Source: Paraliobacillus sp. PM-2 (GTDB taxonomy: Bacteria > Bacillota > Bacilli > Bacillales > Amphibacillaceae). From it: a stretch of 64,000 nucleotides of DNA. Positions within the stretch are counted from its first letter, which is position 1; every line of letters begins with the position of its first letter. A program made the position numbers and the translations under genes. The notes below the pieces were generated by a model. That model searched no databases, was not told where the DNA came from, and was given only the letters and a program-made list of their open reading frames with translations. Location: NCBI RefSeq assembly GCF_001368815.1, contig NZ_CTEI01000001.1, positions 1,674,001 through 1,738,000 of the forward strand, read 5' to 3'. Below are positions 35,116 through 44,341 of the stretch, in pieces.

Positions 35116-36104
35116 TATTTTGTATCTGCTGGAAATGTTAATCCGAACTGTTTTCTGGCTTCTTCTAAAATAGCTGCCGTTGTGTAAGATTTTTCAAATG
35201 TATTGACTGATGACTCGTTTTGTCCTGCATGTATTGCATCAATAAATCCTTTTGCTTCATAATACATGGAATTCTCTTTTTGAGGGCGAGTGATATCTTC
35301 TACTGTTCCATCCTTATAATGAATCTCCACTTTTGTTGGTCGACTGATTTTATTTATCAATATCGAACCATGTTCTCCCTGGATTTCAGATTGCAAATAT
35401 GAATTTGTGATTTTTGAATACATGACTGCTCCATTCATCTCATCATAATCAAACATCACACTCCCTTGGCCATCAACACCTGATTCCAGCATATACGCAT
35501 TTGCATATAGCCTTTTCGGTTCCCCAAATAGAGCGACCATTGGATAAATACAGTATATCCCTATATCCATTAACGAACCATTTGATAATTCAGGTTTAAA
35601 TGCATTAAGTAAGGTACCATCTTTATAAGCATCGTAGCGTGAAGAATATTGACAGAAACTTGAAAAATAACGACGAACAGTTCCAATTTTATGTAGATTA
35701 TCTTGTATAGATTGGAAATTTGGTAAGAAAGTAGTTTTAAGAGCTTCCATTAACACAACATTATTTGCCTTAGCTGTATCAAACATTTCTTTTACTTCTC
35801 TTGTATTAGAGGCCATTGGTTTTTCGACAATGACATGTTTCCCATGTTCCATTGCAAGAATAGCTTGCTCTGCATGTAATGCATTTGGACTTGCTATATA
35901 GACAGCATCCATCATATCATTTTCAAAAAAAGATTGAAGATCTGTAAAAATAGTAGTAGATTCATTAAATTTACTTGCGAACTGCTCTGCTTTCTCCATT
36001 GTTCGGGAATAAACAGCTGTTAGTTGAAAATCTTCTATTTCCATAGCTGCCTGTATAAAACTTTCTGTAATCCAGTTTGTACCGATAACGCCAAAACGAA
36101 CCAT
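35115..36104 (-). CDS. Gfo/Idh/MocA-family oxidoreductase
   Basis: A 329-residue NAD(P)-dependent dehydrogenase. The N-terminal Rossmann fold begins VRFGVIGTNWITESF; the family Lys motif is VIVEKPMASN at about 92-101, and the C-terminal alpha/beta domain has DIGIYCIYPMVALFGEP. AGGGGGT sits 6 bases before the ATG. The group resembles YulF/VirK-like and dihydrodiol-type dehydrogenases acting on sugars or polyols, but no sugar genes are nearby. It is 25 bases after yerC and ends at a strong terminator, so it forms the last gene of a yerB-yerC unit. B. subtilis has unrelated yerD at this place. Confidence 0.88.
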   Translation of the reverse strand: MVRFGVIGTNWITESFIQAAMEIEDFQLTAVYSRTMEKAEQFASKFNESTTIFTDLQSFFENDMMDAVYIASPNALHAEQAILAMEHGKHVIVEKPMASNTREVKEMFDTAKANNVVLMEALKTTFLPNFQSIQDNLHKIGTVRRYFSSFCQYSSRYDAYKDGTLLNAFKPELSNGSLMDIGIYCIYPMVALFGEPKRLYANAYMLESGVDGQGSVMFDYDEMNGAVMYSKITNSYLQSEIQGEHGSILINKISRPTKVEIHYKDGTVEDITRPQKENSMYYEAKGFIDAIHAGQNESSVNTFEKSYTTAAILEEARKQFGLTFPADTK

Positions 36105-36129
36105 TCCATTACCCCCTTGGTATATTTAA

Positions 36130-36438
36130 TCATTCTTCCTCTTTTTTTGCTTCTTGTAAACGTCCTAAAACCATTTGATAACCTTCATTTCCATAAGTTA
36201 AGCACCGTTTCACACGAGAAATTGTAGTTGTAGAAGCACTAGACTCTTCCACAATTGCGTGATAAGTACGACCTTCTTCTAACATTTTTGCTACCTGAAG
36301 TCGTTGTGCAAATGATTGTACTTCACTCATTGTTGCGATATCATCAAAAAATTGATAGCATTCTTCTCTATTTTTCAGTGTCAAGATCGCATCAAATAGT
36401 TGATCCAACTGTTCACCTCGTAATTTATCAATTTGCAT
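36130..36438 (-). CDS. yerC: TrpR-like regulator YerC/YecD
   Basis: A 102-residue small DNA-binding protein of the TrpR/YerC family. Its helix-turn-helix is in QRLQVAKMLEEGRTYHAIVEES and ASTTTISRVKRCLTYG. It should be a dimer like TrpR, but Trp binding residues are not evident and the ligand of YerC is unknown to me. An AGGAAAA-type site lies about 10 bases before the ATG. The gene is 21 bases after yerB and 25 bases before the oxidoreductase. The order yerB-yerC-pcrB is that of B. subtilis. Confidence 0.92.
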   Translation of the reverse strand: MQIDKLRGEQLDQLFDAILTLKNREECYQFFDDIATMSEVQSFAQRLQVAKMLEEGRTYHAIVEESSASTTTISRVKRCLTYGNEGYQMVLGRLQEAKKEEE

Positions 36439-36459
36439 CTATCATTTTCCTACCTTTCT

Positions 36460-37506
36460 TCATTCAATAATGTTCACACCATCTAAACCCGGTCTGTTTG
36501 GAATAACATTAATCCAAGTTTTACCTGGAACAAATCCAACAGGTTCACCCTCTTTAACTGGAATAATTCTTCCCTCACGATTTTCCCACTGGATTTTTTG
36601 TATTTTACCTTTTTGTAACAAGTATGCATCTCCACCTGATGTAAGGTCAACTTCTCTCCTACCAGCATCATCAATAACGTCATGATCAGTTTCTAAAATA
36701 AACACATTATCTAATTGAATAGGCTCTTCTGTGTTTAATTCAACTGTTTGTTCTTGTCCATTATAACGCAAATAACTTTCTGTTGCTTCATCATAGACAT
36801 AGCGCACTGGGGTTGCATTATAATTAAAGGACACCTCTGTTGCTACATTACCATTGATAGTTGAAATTTGTTCTTTATCAAGAAAGGTTAAGGCTTCATA
36901 ATTTGCAGTCACATTATACCCTTTTTGCTTTGCTACGTCATAAACTGCATCAAACTGCAAATATGAATTATGTGGAGCTACACGGAAATTGGCACGTTCA
37001 AACAAGTGGCCATCATCGTCATAATATGCTCCATTAATATAATCTGCCGCTCCACCTGCTAACATATCTTCAATAAAATTAGCTGCACCATGATAAACAT
37101 ATAATGCATCATAATCATCTGCTGTATTAAAATAATATGGACGAGCACTTCTCACTGGACCAACTTCCTCCGGTTGTTCACTTTGGAAAAGTGCCATAAA
37201 TCGGGTAATATTTCCTTCAGCTAAAATTTCAAAAACCATATCTGCTTTTGATAACCCTGTTTGCGGTCTTGCTTTATAATGATTATTTACCATAACTGCA
37301 ACTATTCGATTGTCTACAGATTGATCCGTTCTTTCACCAGTTAACGGATAAACATTTGATAATTTCAATTCCTCTGGATCCTCGGGTTCTAACACTGGTT
37401 CTGGCCTCTGTTTTGAATTTTTCCCTATCTTCTCATCATTTGAGCATCCTATTACTATAAAAAGAAGAACAAGAAAAAAAGAAAAAATGACATATCGTTT
37501 CCTCAC
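36460..37506 (-). CDS. yerB: DUF3048 lipoprotein YerB
   Basis: A 348-residue surface lipoprotein. The start GTG at 37506 has AAGGGTG 8 bases upstream and gives the signal peptide MRKRYVIFSFFLVLLFIVI with lipobox IGC (Cys21). After a Pro/Glu-rich linker, the DUF3048 domain starts YPLTGERTD and contains VNNHYKARPQTGLSKADMVFE, EEVGPVRSARPYYF and APHNSYLQF. The function is not known; its position before yerC and pcrB is conserved. A promoter with an extended -10 (37569-37577) lies upstream. The modB stop is 108 bases away, so it is likely a separate unit. Confidence 0.93.
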   Translation of the reverse strand: MRKRYVIFSFFLVLLFIVIGCSNDEKIGKNSKQRPEPVLEPEDPEELKLSNVYPLTGERTDQSVDNRIVAVMVNNHYKARPQTGLSKADMVFEILAEGNITRFMALFQSEQPEEVGPVRSARPYYFNTADDYDALYVYHGAANFIEDMLAGGAADYINGAYYDDDGHLFERANFRVAPHNSYLQFDAVYDVAKQKGYNVTANYEALTFLDKEQISTINGNVATEVSFNYNATPVRYVYDEATESYLRYNGQEQTVELNTEEPIQLDNVFILETDHDVIDDAGRREVDLTSGGDAYLLQKGKIQKIQWENREGRIIPVKEGEPVGFVPGKTWINVIPNRPGLDGVNIIE

Positions 37507-37568
37507 TATGTACACACCCTTTATTGGTTATCTGTTGTTTATCTATTACCAGGCTGTTACTTTCTTTG

Positions 37569-37577
37569 ATTATAACA
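37569..37577 (-). promoter_or_regulatory. Extended -10 promoter of yerB
   Basis: TGTTATAAT on the minus strand, perfect TATAAT with the TGN extension, about 60 bases before yerB. No convincing -35 box accompanies it. Confidence 0.55.
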
Positions 37578-37614
37578 AACTTAATCGCAACTATCATCGC
37601 TTTTAGACTAAGAA

Positions 37615-38271
37615 TCACGTATTTCTTTTTCGCAAAAATATTAGCATTAAAAAAGAAATTATGATAATTGCAATAACCCAGCTCCAAGCTAATGCAAGAT
37701 GATTAGATTCAAAAGCAACATAAATTGCTAGCGGTATCGTCTGTGTCTTACCAGGTATATTTCCAGCAAACATCATCGTCGCACCAAACTCCCCCAGCGC
37801 ACGTGCAAAACTTAACACAGCTCCCGTTACGATCGATGGGAAGCAAAGTGGTAAAGATATGTATCGAAAAACACGCCATTCATTCGCACCATCCACACGC
37901 GCAGCGCCTTCAATGGATTGATCTATGCTCGAAAAACCTATTTTCACAGATTGATACATAAGTGGGAACGCAACTACAACAGCTGCAAGAATAGCTCCCC
38001 ATATAGTAAACATCAACGATTGCCCAAATAATAAATCGATTAGTTGACCAGCTACCCCATTTTTTCCAAAGATCATAATTAACAAAAATCCAGTCACTGT
38101 TGGAGGTAAAACAATCGGTAATAATAGGATAACTTCAACGATCAATTTTCCGATAAATTGTTTTTTCACCATAAGCCACGCTACTATTATTCCAGCAACA
38201 ATAACAAAAATAGTTGCACTTAAAGCTACTATGAATGAAAGTTGTATTGGTTCCCAAAAGTTATCATTCAC
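37615..38271 (-). CDS. modB: Molybdate ABC transporter permease ModB
   Basis: A 218-residue membrane permease with five or six spans. The ABC-coupling EAA loop is IEGAARVDGANEWRVFRYISLP (about 134-155). PIVLPPTVTGFLLI and SFARALGEFGATMMFAGNIPG are characteristic of ModB/CysT molybdate-type permeases. The GTG start has AAGGAG 8 bases upstream and overlaps the modA stop. No modC ATPase gene follows, so the pump needs an ATPase encoded elsewhere, as I recall for B. subtilis yvgL-yvgM. Confidence 0.95.
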   Translation of the reverse strand: MNDNFWEPIQLSFIVALSATIFVIVAGIIVAWLMVKKQFIGKLIVEVILLLPIVLPPTVTGFLLIMIFGKNGVAGQLIDLLFGQSLMFTIWGAILAAVVVAFPLMYQSVKIGFSSIDQSIEGAARVDGANEWRVFRYISLPLCFPSIVTGAVLSFARALGEFGATMMFAGNIPGKTQTIPLAIYVAFESNHLALAWSWVIAIIIISFLMLIFLRKRNT

Positions 38272-39055
38272 TTTTTTCGCTCCTTACTAAAGTAAATCCA
38301 AATGCTTCAAAAATATTTTTCGCTTTTTTTCCATGCAGGAAATTGTAAAAAATAATCGCTTCATCCTTATGTTCTGTTTCTTTGATAATTCCAATTGGAT
38401 AATTTATTGGATCATGCCATGATGAATCCACCATTTCTACTGTTTCTACTTGATTTGATTTCATCTTGTCAGTTAAGTAAACAAAACCAAGATCTACACT
38501 ACCAGTTTCTACATAATGTAATACTTGCCGTACATCTTTAGCATAAATAAATTTGTTATCAAGTAGTTGAAATAAACTTACATGCTCCAATGCTTGTTTG
38601 GCATACATACCAGCTGGCACACTTTCAGGTGTACCAAGTGCAATTCTTCTTACATTATCATCAATCAAATCTTCCAAGTGTTTTATTTGATTGGGAGAAT
38701 CTTTCTTTTTAATTAATACTAGTTTGTTGTTTAACAATAAATCTTGATATGTATTATCAATAAAATTATTTTTATTCAAATAATTAAATTGGTCCTCAGC
38801 AGCAGATAAAAAAAGGTCTATTGGTGCTCCTTGACTAATTTGCTGTTGTAAAGCACCAGAAGACCCTAAATTAAGTGAAATATCTATTTCTGGATATTTC
38901 GCTTCAAATGCATGGACAATATCTTCCATTGCACCTGTTAAACTAGCTGCTGCGGATACAGTCAACTCAACACTTTGATCCTCTTGTTTAATTGAACAAC
39001 CGGTTAATAAAACTAAAATACTACAAATAAAAAGTACAAATTTGTTCTTACACAT
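38264..39055 (-). CDS. modA: Molybdate-binding lipoprotein ModA
   Basis: A 263-residue solute-binding lipoprotein. The chosen ATG has AGAAGG seven bases upstream; an ATG two codons earlier overlaps the site. Signal peptide MCKNKFVLFICSILVLL ends LTGC, with Cys20 lipidated. The ModA signature follows: LTVSAAASLTGAMEDI, LNLGSSGALQQQISQGAPIDLFLSA, and the end HDPINYPIGIIKET. It delivers molybdate (or tungstate) to ModB. It is divergent from moaC, and so molybdate uptake and cofactor synthesis are grouped. The stop overlaps modB. Confidence 0.96.
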   Translation of the reverse strand: MCKNKFVLFICSILVLLTGCSIKQEDQSVELTVSAAASLTGAMEDIVHAFEAKYPEIDISLNLGSSGALQQQISQGAPIDLFLSAAEDQFNYLNKNNFIDNTYQDLLLNNKLVLIKKKDSPNQIKHLEDLIDDNVRRIALGTPESVPAGMYAKQALEHVSLFQLLDNKFIYAKDVRQVLHYVETGSVDLGFVYLTDKMKSNQVETVEMVDSSWHDPINYPIGIIKETEHKDEAIIFYNFLHGKKAKNIFEAFGFTLVRSEKSE

Positions 39056-39144
39056 AAACATACCTTCTTTATTTCTTATATTCTAACATAGACTAAAGAC
39101 GCTTGTTCTATCTTTTGTTATACTACGTTTAAGGAGTGATGATA

Positions 39145-39630
39145 GTGACAGAATTCACACATTTCAATCAACAAGGTAGAGCCAAAATGGTAGATATAAC
39201 AGAAAAGCACCAGACATTTCGTACTGCTTTAAGCCAGTCTAGTATTACAGTTAATCAGACAATTTATGAAAAAATAACAAATAATCAATTTGCAAAAGGA
39301 GATGTACTTGCTGTTGCGCAAGTAGCTGGAATTATGGGAGCAAAACAAACAGCATCCATTATCCCCATGTGCCATCCCCTATCATTGAGTGGAGTGGATA
39401 TACAATTTGAATGGAAACAAAATAAAGAAAATTGGGATCTGATCATTCAAGTAGAAGTTAAAACAACTGGCAGTACCGGTGTGGAAATGGAAGCACTAAC
39501 AGCAGCATCTGTTACCAGCTTAACGATATATGATATGTGCAAAGCAGTTGATAAAGGAATGATTATTGGCCCAACATTTTTAATCAAAAAAACAGGCGGT
39601 AAAAGCGGAGATTATCAATTAAAAGAATAA
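39145..39630 (+). CDS. moaC: Cyclic pyranopterin monophosphate synthase MoaC
   Basis: A 161-residue molybdenum-cofactor enzyme that, after MoaA, makes cyclic pyranopterin monophosphate. The family runs [44 protein letters not shown] and [23 protein letters not shown] are all present, with catalytic Lys in TGGKSG near the end. I chose GTG 39145, with AAGGAG 8 bases upstream; earlier GTG and ATG codons are too close. The gene is divergent from modA with a short gap that holds an extended -10, TGTTATACT. It is convergent with moaB across a terminator. Confidence 0.97.
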   Translation: MTEFTHFNQQGRAKMVDITEKHQTFRTALSQSSITVNQTIYEKITNNQFAKGDVLAVAQVAGIMGAKQTASIIPMCHPLSLSGVDIQFEWKQNKENWDLIIQVEVKTTGSTGVEMEALTAASVTSLTIYDMCKAVDKGMIIGPTFLIKKTGGKSGDYQLKE

Positions 39631-39658
39631 TAAAATTCATTAAGATTCTTTTTATTAC

Positions 39659-39695
39659 AAACGAACAGGACTAAAAAGTCCTGTTCGTTTTATTT
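39659..39695. terminator. Terminator between convergent moaC and moaB
   Basis: A 14-bp perfect stem AAACGAACAGGACT / AGTCCTGTTCGTTT with a 4-base A loop, followed on the plus strand by TATTTC after a TTT arm end. It abuts the moaB stop codon. Confidence 0.85.
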
Positions 39696-40193
39696 CATTA
39701 TTTCGGATACAACATGTTTTAACTCAGGTATAATTAATCGCTCCATTGCGAGCATTACAGCACCTGTTGAACCTGGCATAGCAAAAATAGCAGTATCCTG
39801 AACAACTCCGGCCATGGCTCGCGAAAGAATGGCAGATGAACCGATATCATATTGATAACTCAAATAACGGAATAATTCACCAAATCCAGGTAATTCTTTT
39901 TCTACTTGTTGTTCCACCACTTCAATGGTGACATCACGCTTGGCAATCCCTGTTCCACCATTCAATAAAATCACCTGCACATCCGGATGATTCAATCCTG
40001 CTTCTATTGCCTTTTGTATTTGTTCTTGTTCGTCTTTAACAAGCTGATAATTTATTACCTGATGGTTATTGTCTCTTAAGAACTGCATAATCTTTTTTCC
40101 ACTTTTATCTGTATCCTTTGTTCTTGTATCTGTAACAGTAATTATATTACACGCTATAGTCTTTTGGTTTATTGGATGTAATGGGTTACGCAT
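39690..40193 (-). CDS. moaB: Molybdenum cofactor biosynthesis protein MoaB
   Basis: A 167-residue MogA/MoaB-fold protein that adenylylates molybdopterin or supports metal insertion. The family core runs IITVTDTRTKDTDKSGKKI and ILLNGGTGIAKRDVTIEV, followed by the Pro-Gly loop KELPGFGELFR and the end MAMPGSTGAVMLAMERLIIPELKHVV. GAAGG lies 9 bases before the ATG. It stands alone next to moaC in convergent orientation. The other moa/moe genes are not in this window. Confidence 0.96.
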   Translation of the reverse strand: MRNPLHPINQKTIACNIITVTDTRTKDTDKSGKKIMQFLRDNNHQVINYQLVKDEQEQIQKAIEAGLNHPDVQVILLNGGTGIAKRDVTIEVVEQQVEKELPGFGELFRYLSYQYDIGSSAILSRAMAGVVQDTAIFAMPGSTGAVMLAMERLIIPELKHVVSEIMK

Positions 40194-40255
40194 AGTTTGA
40201 CACCTTCTTCCTGCTAATTTAGCACGTTCAGATAAATAGTAGTCTCAACAAACGT

Positions 40256-41860
40256 TTAGCTAAAAACCTTTTTCCAACTAATCCAATTACTAATGAATAA
40301 TACGATAATATAAAAATAAACCCCAAATGAAGTAAGACTTACGAGAAAATGAACGAACGCAAATCCACCAATAACAAACATCGTGACAATCATCATTGCA
40401 GTGTTTGTATTTTGAGCAAATGAAAATGGTTGGGAAAAGGGATAGTGCTGGTTGTTGATTAAACGATAACAAATGACAATATACCATATTCCTACTAATA
40501 TTATAGCTATCATATCAGGTAATAAAGAAATATCAGAGAAAATTGTTAAGAAAATTGTACAGATCAACAAAATAATTGGCAAATATAATTTTACGATAAA
40601 TGCTTTTAAAGTTGCTCGATAAATGCTTTTACGATTAGCTATTGGTAACACACCGTAAATCCAGCTACCTTTATATTTACTAGAAAATTTAAGCATATGT
40701 ATGACATTAGGAATCATTAAATTACAAAAATAAATTGCCAAATATGCATATGGAGCATTACTATCCGTTTGAATGACATTAAAAAGCAGAATAAATGGCA
40801 TTATAATCGAAAAACCTAAAGAAGGATATACCTTTAATTTAAATTCTCTTTCCTGGCTAATCATTTTATAAGCAAATTGAAAGAGTGTTTTTTCATGATT
40901 TGTTCTACAAATCAATTTAGCCATCGTTTGCTCCCATCGATGTTTTCTTATCTTGGTTGAACCACTTGTTTGCATCATTTTTTGCAAGTTTCGTTCAAAT
41001 GAAGGGATGAATTTAATATAAACAAAAATGGATCCAATTGGTATAAGAGCAGCCAGGGCTGTAAATAACATAATATACCACTCTTGGTTTCCTAATAAAA
41101 GCCACTCAAATGGTGCAGCAAACCATATTGGCGGAATAAGAACATGCCACCACTGCCAATCAAACGAAACCACATAATCAACAAATTGAAATGAATGCGC
41201 AATGAACTGGTATCCGACTATGATGGATACAGATAGAAAAATTTGCACATAATTAATTAAATCTTTTAACCGTTCTCCATCAAAATAACGCAAAATCAAC
41301 ATATAAATTAATGCGGTAAGTACGATAATAAATAACGCGACAAATATAATTTCTACTAACAGTAGCAAGCTAAAAGTAATACCCTTTACAAAGAGGGAAA
41401 CAGCGAGTGGAATAAGAATAAAAGCTCCGGTTAATTGTGTCATATAAATAACCACATGTATCATCTTTGCTGCGGAAATAGTTTTTTGATCTACTGGTTT
41501 TGTGTTTAAAATTGCTTTATCACGCACATCTAATAAAACAGTTGAAAAATCTGCGATCATCGAAGTCATTAAAATAAACATAACCATCCCAAAAACAATA
41601 CTCATTTGAAATAAATAATTGTCGCCCATAATCAAAAATGGAATAAGAACTAGCCCATATAAAGCATAAAGAAGTAATGACTTTAAAAAAGCGTTACTAT
41701 TTTCTTTTTGTTTGACATCTTGAAAGATCGTTGGGACACGCCGCTGATCCATTGTTAGTTTAATTGCCAAGATTTGACGCATGGTAATATAATTGATTCC
41801 AAGCAGATGAAACAAACGACTAAACTTGTCTAATATTTTTAATGAGATAGCGTTCATCAT
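40256..41860 (-). CDS. ABC exporter permease (YthQ-like)
   Basis: A 534-residue protein with about twelve hydrophobic spans and no Walker motif. It starts on the ATG of an ATGA overlap with the ATPase gene just upstream and thus is its permease partner. The arrangement and sequence style match B. subtilis YthP-YthQ and distant EcsB-type exporters. The long loop holding QKMMQTSGSTKIRKHRWEQ and the region EREFKLKVYPSLGFSII are typical of the group. The substrate is unknown. There is no terminator between the two genes. A moaB gene follows 60 bases downstream in the same direction. Confidence 0.85.
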   Translation of the reverse strand: MMNAISLKILDKFSRLFHLLGINYITMRQILAIKLTMDQRRVPTIFQDVKQKENSNAFLKSLLLYALYGLVLIPFLIMGDNYLFQMSIVFGMVMFILMTSMIADFSTVLLDVRDKAILNTKPVDQKTISAAKMIHVVIYMTQLTGAFILIPLAVSLFVKGITFSLLLLVEIIFVALFIIVLTALIYMLILRYFDGERLKDLINYVQIFLSVSIIVGYQFIAHSFQFVDYVVSFDWQWWHVLIPPIWFAAPFEWLLLGNQEWYIMLFTALAALIPIGSIFVYIKFIPSFERNLQKMMQTSGSTKIRKHRWEQTMAKLICRTNHEKTLFQFAYKMISQEREFKLKVYPSLGFSIIMPFILLFNVIQTDSNAPYAYLAIYFCNLMIPNVIHMLKFSSKYKGSWIYGVLPIANRKSIYRATLKAFIVKLYLPIILLICTIFLTIFSDISLLPDMIAIILVGIWYIVICYRLINNQHYPFSQPFSFAQNTNTAMMIVTMFVIGGFAFVHFLVSLTSFGVYFYIIVLFISNWISWKKVFS

Positions 41861-42660
41861 GACTTATGCCCTTCGTGCACGATTGATACAATTTCTGAAG
41901 CAATTTTTTCATGCTCATTAAAACCTGTTAACTCATTAAAAATTTGTTCTAATGTTCCCTCGTTCTTTTCTTTTAACTGTTCAAACGTTCCATCTGCAAT
42001 GACTTTTCCGTCAGCCAATAAAATGATACGATTGCTAATTTTCTCAACTACATCCATAATGTGAGAGGAATAGAAAATTGTCTTCCCTTCTGCTGCTAGC
42101 TGTGCCATTAGTTCTTTAACAATCATTACACTATTTGCATCAAGGCCACTTAATGGTTCATCAAAAAACAATAATTCCGGGTCATGCAGAATACTAGAAA
42201 TGATTAGCAATTTCTGTTTCATCCCTTTTGAAAAAGAAGAAATACGACTCGTGAAACTTTCATAAATTCCGAATTTATCCATTAAGCGTTTTGCCTTATA
42301 ATCTATCGCATTTTCTGTCATACCATACATCTTACCAACAAAAGTTAAATACTCTTGAGCGGTTAAATCATCATATACTTCACCATTTTCAGGTACATAG
42401 CCAATTTTCGCCTTATATGATACATCCGCATTAGCAATATCCTGTCCGAAAATTTCCACTTTTCCATTATATTTATCAATTAGTCCTAACATAATCTTTA
42501 CGGTTGTACTTTTACCTGCACCATTTGGGCCTATGTAACCTATAATCTGTCCACGATAAACTTCGAAATCAACACCTACTAGTACAGGTTTACCATTAAA
42601 GCTCTTTGTTAAATTTTCTATTTTTAAAACACTGGTTTGTGATGTTTTGATCGGTCTCAC
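41857..42660 (-). CDS. ABC exporter ATPase (YthP-like)
   Basis: A 267-residue single nucleotide-binding protein. Walker A is GPNGAGKSTT, Q-loop GYVPENGEVYDDL, signature SSFSKGMKQK in place of LSGGQ, Walker B LLFFDEPLSGLD and switch His SSHIMD. The degenerate signature is common in the YthP/EcsA export group. The GTG start has AAGG GAAG upstream; the first residues RPIKTSQTS precede the usual VLKIENLTKSF, so a slightly later start cannot be excluded but no other start codon is in frame. It is coupled to the permease by ATGA. Confidence 0.9.
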   Translation of the reverse strand: MRPIKTSQTSVLKIENLTKSFNGKPVLVGVDFEVYRGQIIGYIGPNGAGKSTTVKIMLGLIDKYNGKVEIFGQDIANADVSYKAKIGYVPENGEVYDDLTAQEYLTFVGKMYGMTENAIDYKAKRLMDKFGIYESFTSRISSFSKGMKQKLLIISSILHDPELLFFDEPLSGLDANSVMIVKELMAQLAAEGKTIFYSSHIMDVVEKISNRIILLADGKVIADGTFEQLKEKNEGTLEQIFNELTGFNEHEKIASEIVSIVHEGHKS

Positions 42661-42726
42661 CTTCCCTTACTTTATCCTTTCCTTACTTTAACATATTTAT
42701 CTTAATTTTCATTTATTCTTATAGAA

Positions 42727-42770
42727 GAAAAACCCCCTAACTTAGCACATGACGTGTGCAAATTAGAGGG
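42727..42770 (-). terminator. Terminator of the BCCT transporter gene
   Basis: A long imperfect stem: on the minus strand CCCTCTAA-TT-TGCACA pairs with TGTGC and TTAGGGGG, followed by TTTTTCTTC. It starts 21 bases after the stop. Confidence 0.83.
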
Positions 42771-42790
42771 TAGATTATTTTTACTTATTC

Positions 42791-44341
42791 TTATTTTTTA
42801 TCCCGAGAAATAATATTTTGTTCTATTGCCAATTTTTTCGCTACTTGGAAAACACCCCAAAGCGTAGGTAACATAATAAAGGAAACAGGTACAGCAGTTA
42901 CAACAATTGCATTTTGAATAGCATTAATACTATTTTCACCAATTGTTAATAGGACGATGGATAACATCCCAAACATAAGTACCCAAAATACCCGCATAAG
43001 TCTACTTGGATGATCATTCCCTGTTAATGTAACAGAAACCGTATAGGAAATAGAATCAACTGTCGTAGCAACGAAAATTAAGGTAACGATTAAGAAACCT
43101 ATTGCTAATAAGTAACCAAATGGTAATTGATCCATTATTGCCATCACTCCTGCCGGCATCCCACCTGCATCTAGTGGACCCGAAATAGAGCCTGGAGAAT
43201 CCAATTCCGCTTTAATTCCAGTACCCCCAACAACGGCGAACCAAAAGTTTGTCACGAGTGGAGCTAGGACGGAAACAGCAATGACTAATTCACGAATCGT
43301 TCTTCCACGTGAGATTCTAGCAATAAAAATAGCCATCATTGGACCATATCCTAAAAACCAACCCCAGAAAAAGACAGTCCACCAACTAAGCCAAGTTTTA
43401 TCGCCTTGATACAGAGCCATCGTTATCATGTTTTGTAGATGGAATCCCTCAGCCGAAATAAACTGATTAAAGATAAATAATGTAGGACCAACAATTAACA
43501 TACAAATAGCTAAAAAAACTGTTAAACCAACATTGATTTTACTTAAAAATTGAATCCCTCGATCAACACCTGAAGCGACTGAAATTGCAGCCATTACTAT
43601 AAGTACACTAACTACAATAATATTTGTAATTAATGTATTTGGAATACCGAATAAAGAATGCAATCCGTAACCCAATTGTAGACCTAGAAAACCAATAGGA
43701 CCCATTGTACCACCTGATACGGCAACAATAGAAATTATATCCGTGGCATTTCCTATAATACTTTTTTTACGGAAAATCTTCTCTCCAAATAAAGGATATA
43801 GCATCCCTCTTGGCTTCATCGGGTATCCCTTATGATAGTGAACATACATCAACACAACCGTCGACAGTGTTCCTAAAATTGCCCAAGCAAGAAATCCCCA
43901 ATGTAGAAAACTTTGTGCCAAAGCAGGATTAACACCCGCCATTGTTCCAGAATGATCTTTAAATAAAGGTGGATTGCTAATGAAATGCATCATTGGCTCC
44001 GAAGCAGCCCAAAAAACACCACCACTAGCAAGTAATGTACATAAAATCATTGCTATCCAACGATAATAACCGTTTTCTGGTTTATTCATTTTACCTAATC
44101 TAATTTTTCCATATTTTGATATTGCTAAAGCAATGCCGATTACGAAATTTGCTAACAACAATAATTCCCAATACGAGCCAAAGTATTTAGCTGCGAAATT
44201 AAATGAATCATTAATCCATCCTTGTACCATCTTCAAATCAATAATTGCTAAAACTACAAATAAGATTAATAACCCGCCACTAATAAAGAATACGGTCTTA
44301 TCCATCGTACCTTTGGCTGTATTACTTTCATCTTTTCCCAC
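42791..44341 (-). CDS. BCCT-family osmolyte transporter
   Basis: A 516-residue secondary transporter with twelve spans of the betaine/choline/carnitine type. The signature region is TWLSWWTVFFWGWFLGYGP and MMAIFIARISRGRTIRE; the earlier segment ASGVDRGIQFLSKINV and FWAASEPMMHF are also family marks. It should import glycine betaine or a relative with Na+ for osmotic protection. A perfect AGGAGG sits six bases before the GTG start, which removes a 13-residue false extension. It resembles OpuD/BetL. A direct repeat at 44538-44597 lies around its likely promoter. It stands where adeC (yerA) lies in B. subtilis. Confidence 0.94.
   Translation of the reverse strand: MGKDESNTAKGTMDKTVFFISGGLLILFVVLAIIDLKMVQGWINDSFNFAAKYFGSYWELLLLANFVIGIALAISKYGKIRLGKMNKPENGYYRWIAMILCTLLASGGVFWAASEPMMHFISNPPLFKDHSGTMAGVNPALAQSFLHWGFLAWAILGTLSTVVLMYVHYHKGYPMKPRGMLYPLFGEKIFRKKSIIGNATDIISIVAVSGGTMGPIGFLGLQLGYGLHSLFGIPNTLITNIIVVSVLIVMAAISVASGVDRGIQFLSKINVGLTVFLAICMLIVGPTLFIFNQFISAEGFHLQNMITMALYQGDKTWLSWWTVFFWGWFLGYGPMMAIFIARISRGRTIRELVIAVSVLAPLVTNFWFAVVGGTGIKAELDSPGSISGPLDAGGMPAGVMAIMDQLPFGYLLAIGFLIVTLIFVATTVDSISYTVSVTLTGNDHPSRLMRVFWVLMFGMLSIVLLTIGENSINAIQNAIVVTAVPVSFIMLPTLWGVFQVAKKLAIEQNIISRDKK

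Noticed and set aside
37436-37687. Minus-strand frame across the yerB start and modB end
   Set aside because: It overlaps two well-supported genes in another frame and has no ribosome site; the region is the yerB promoter.
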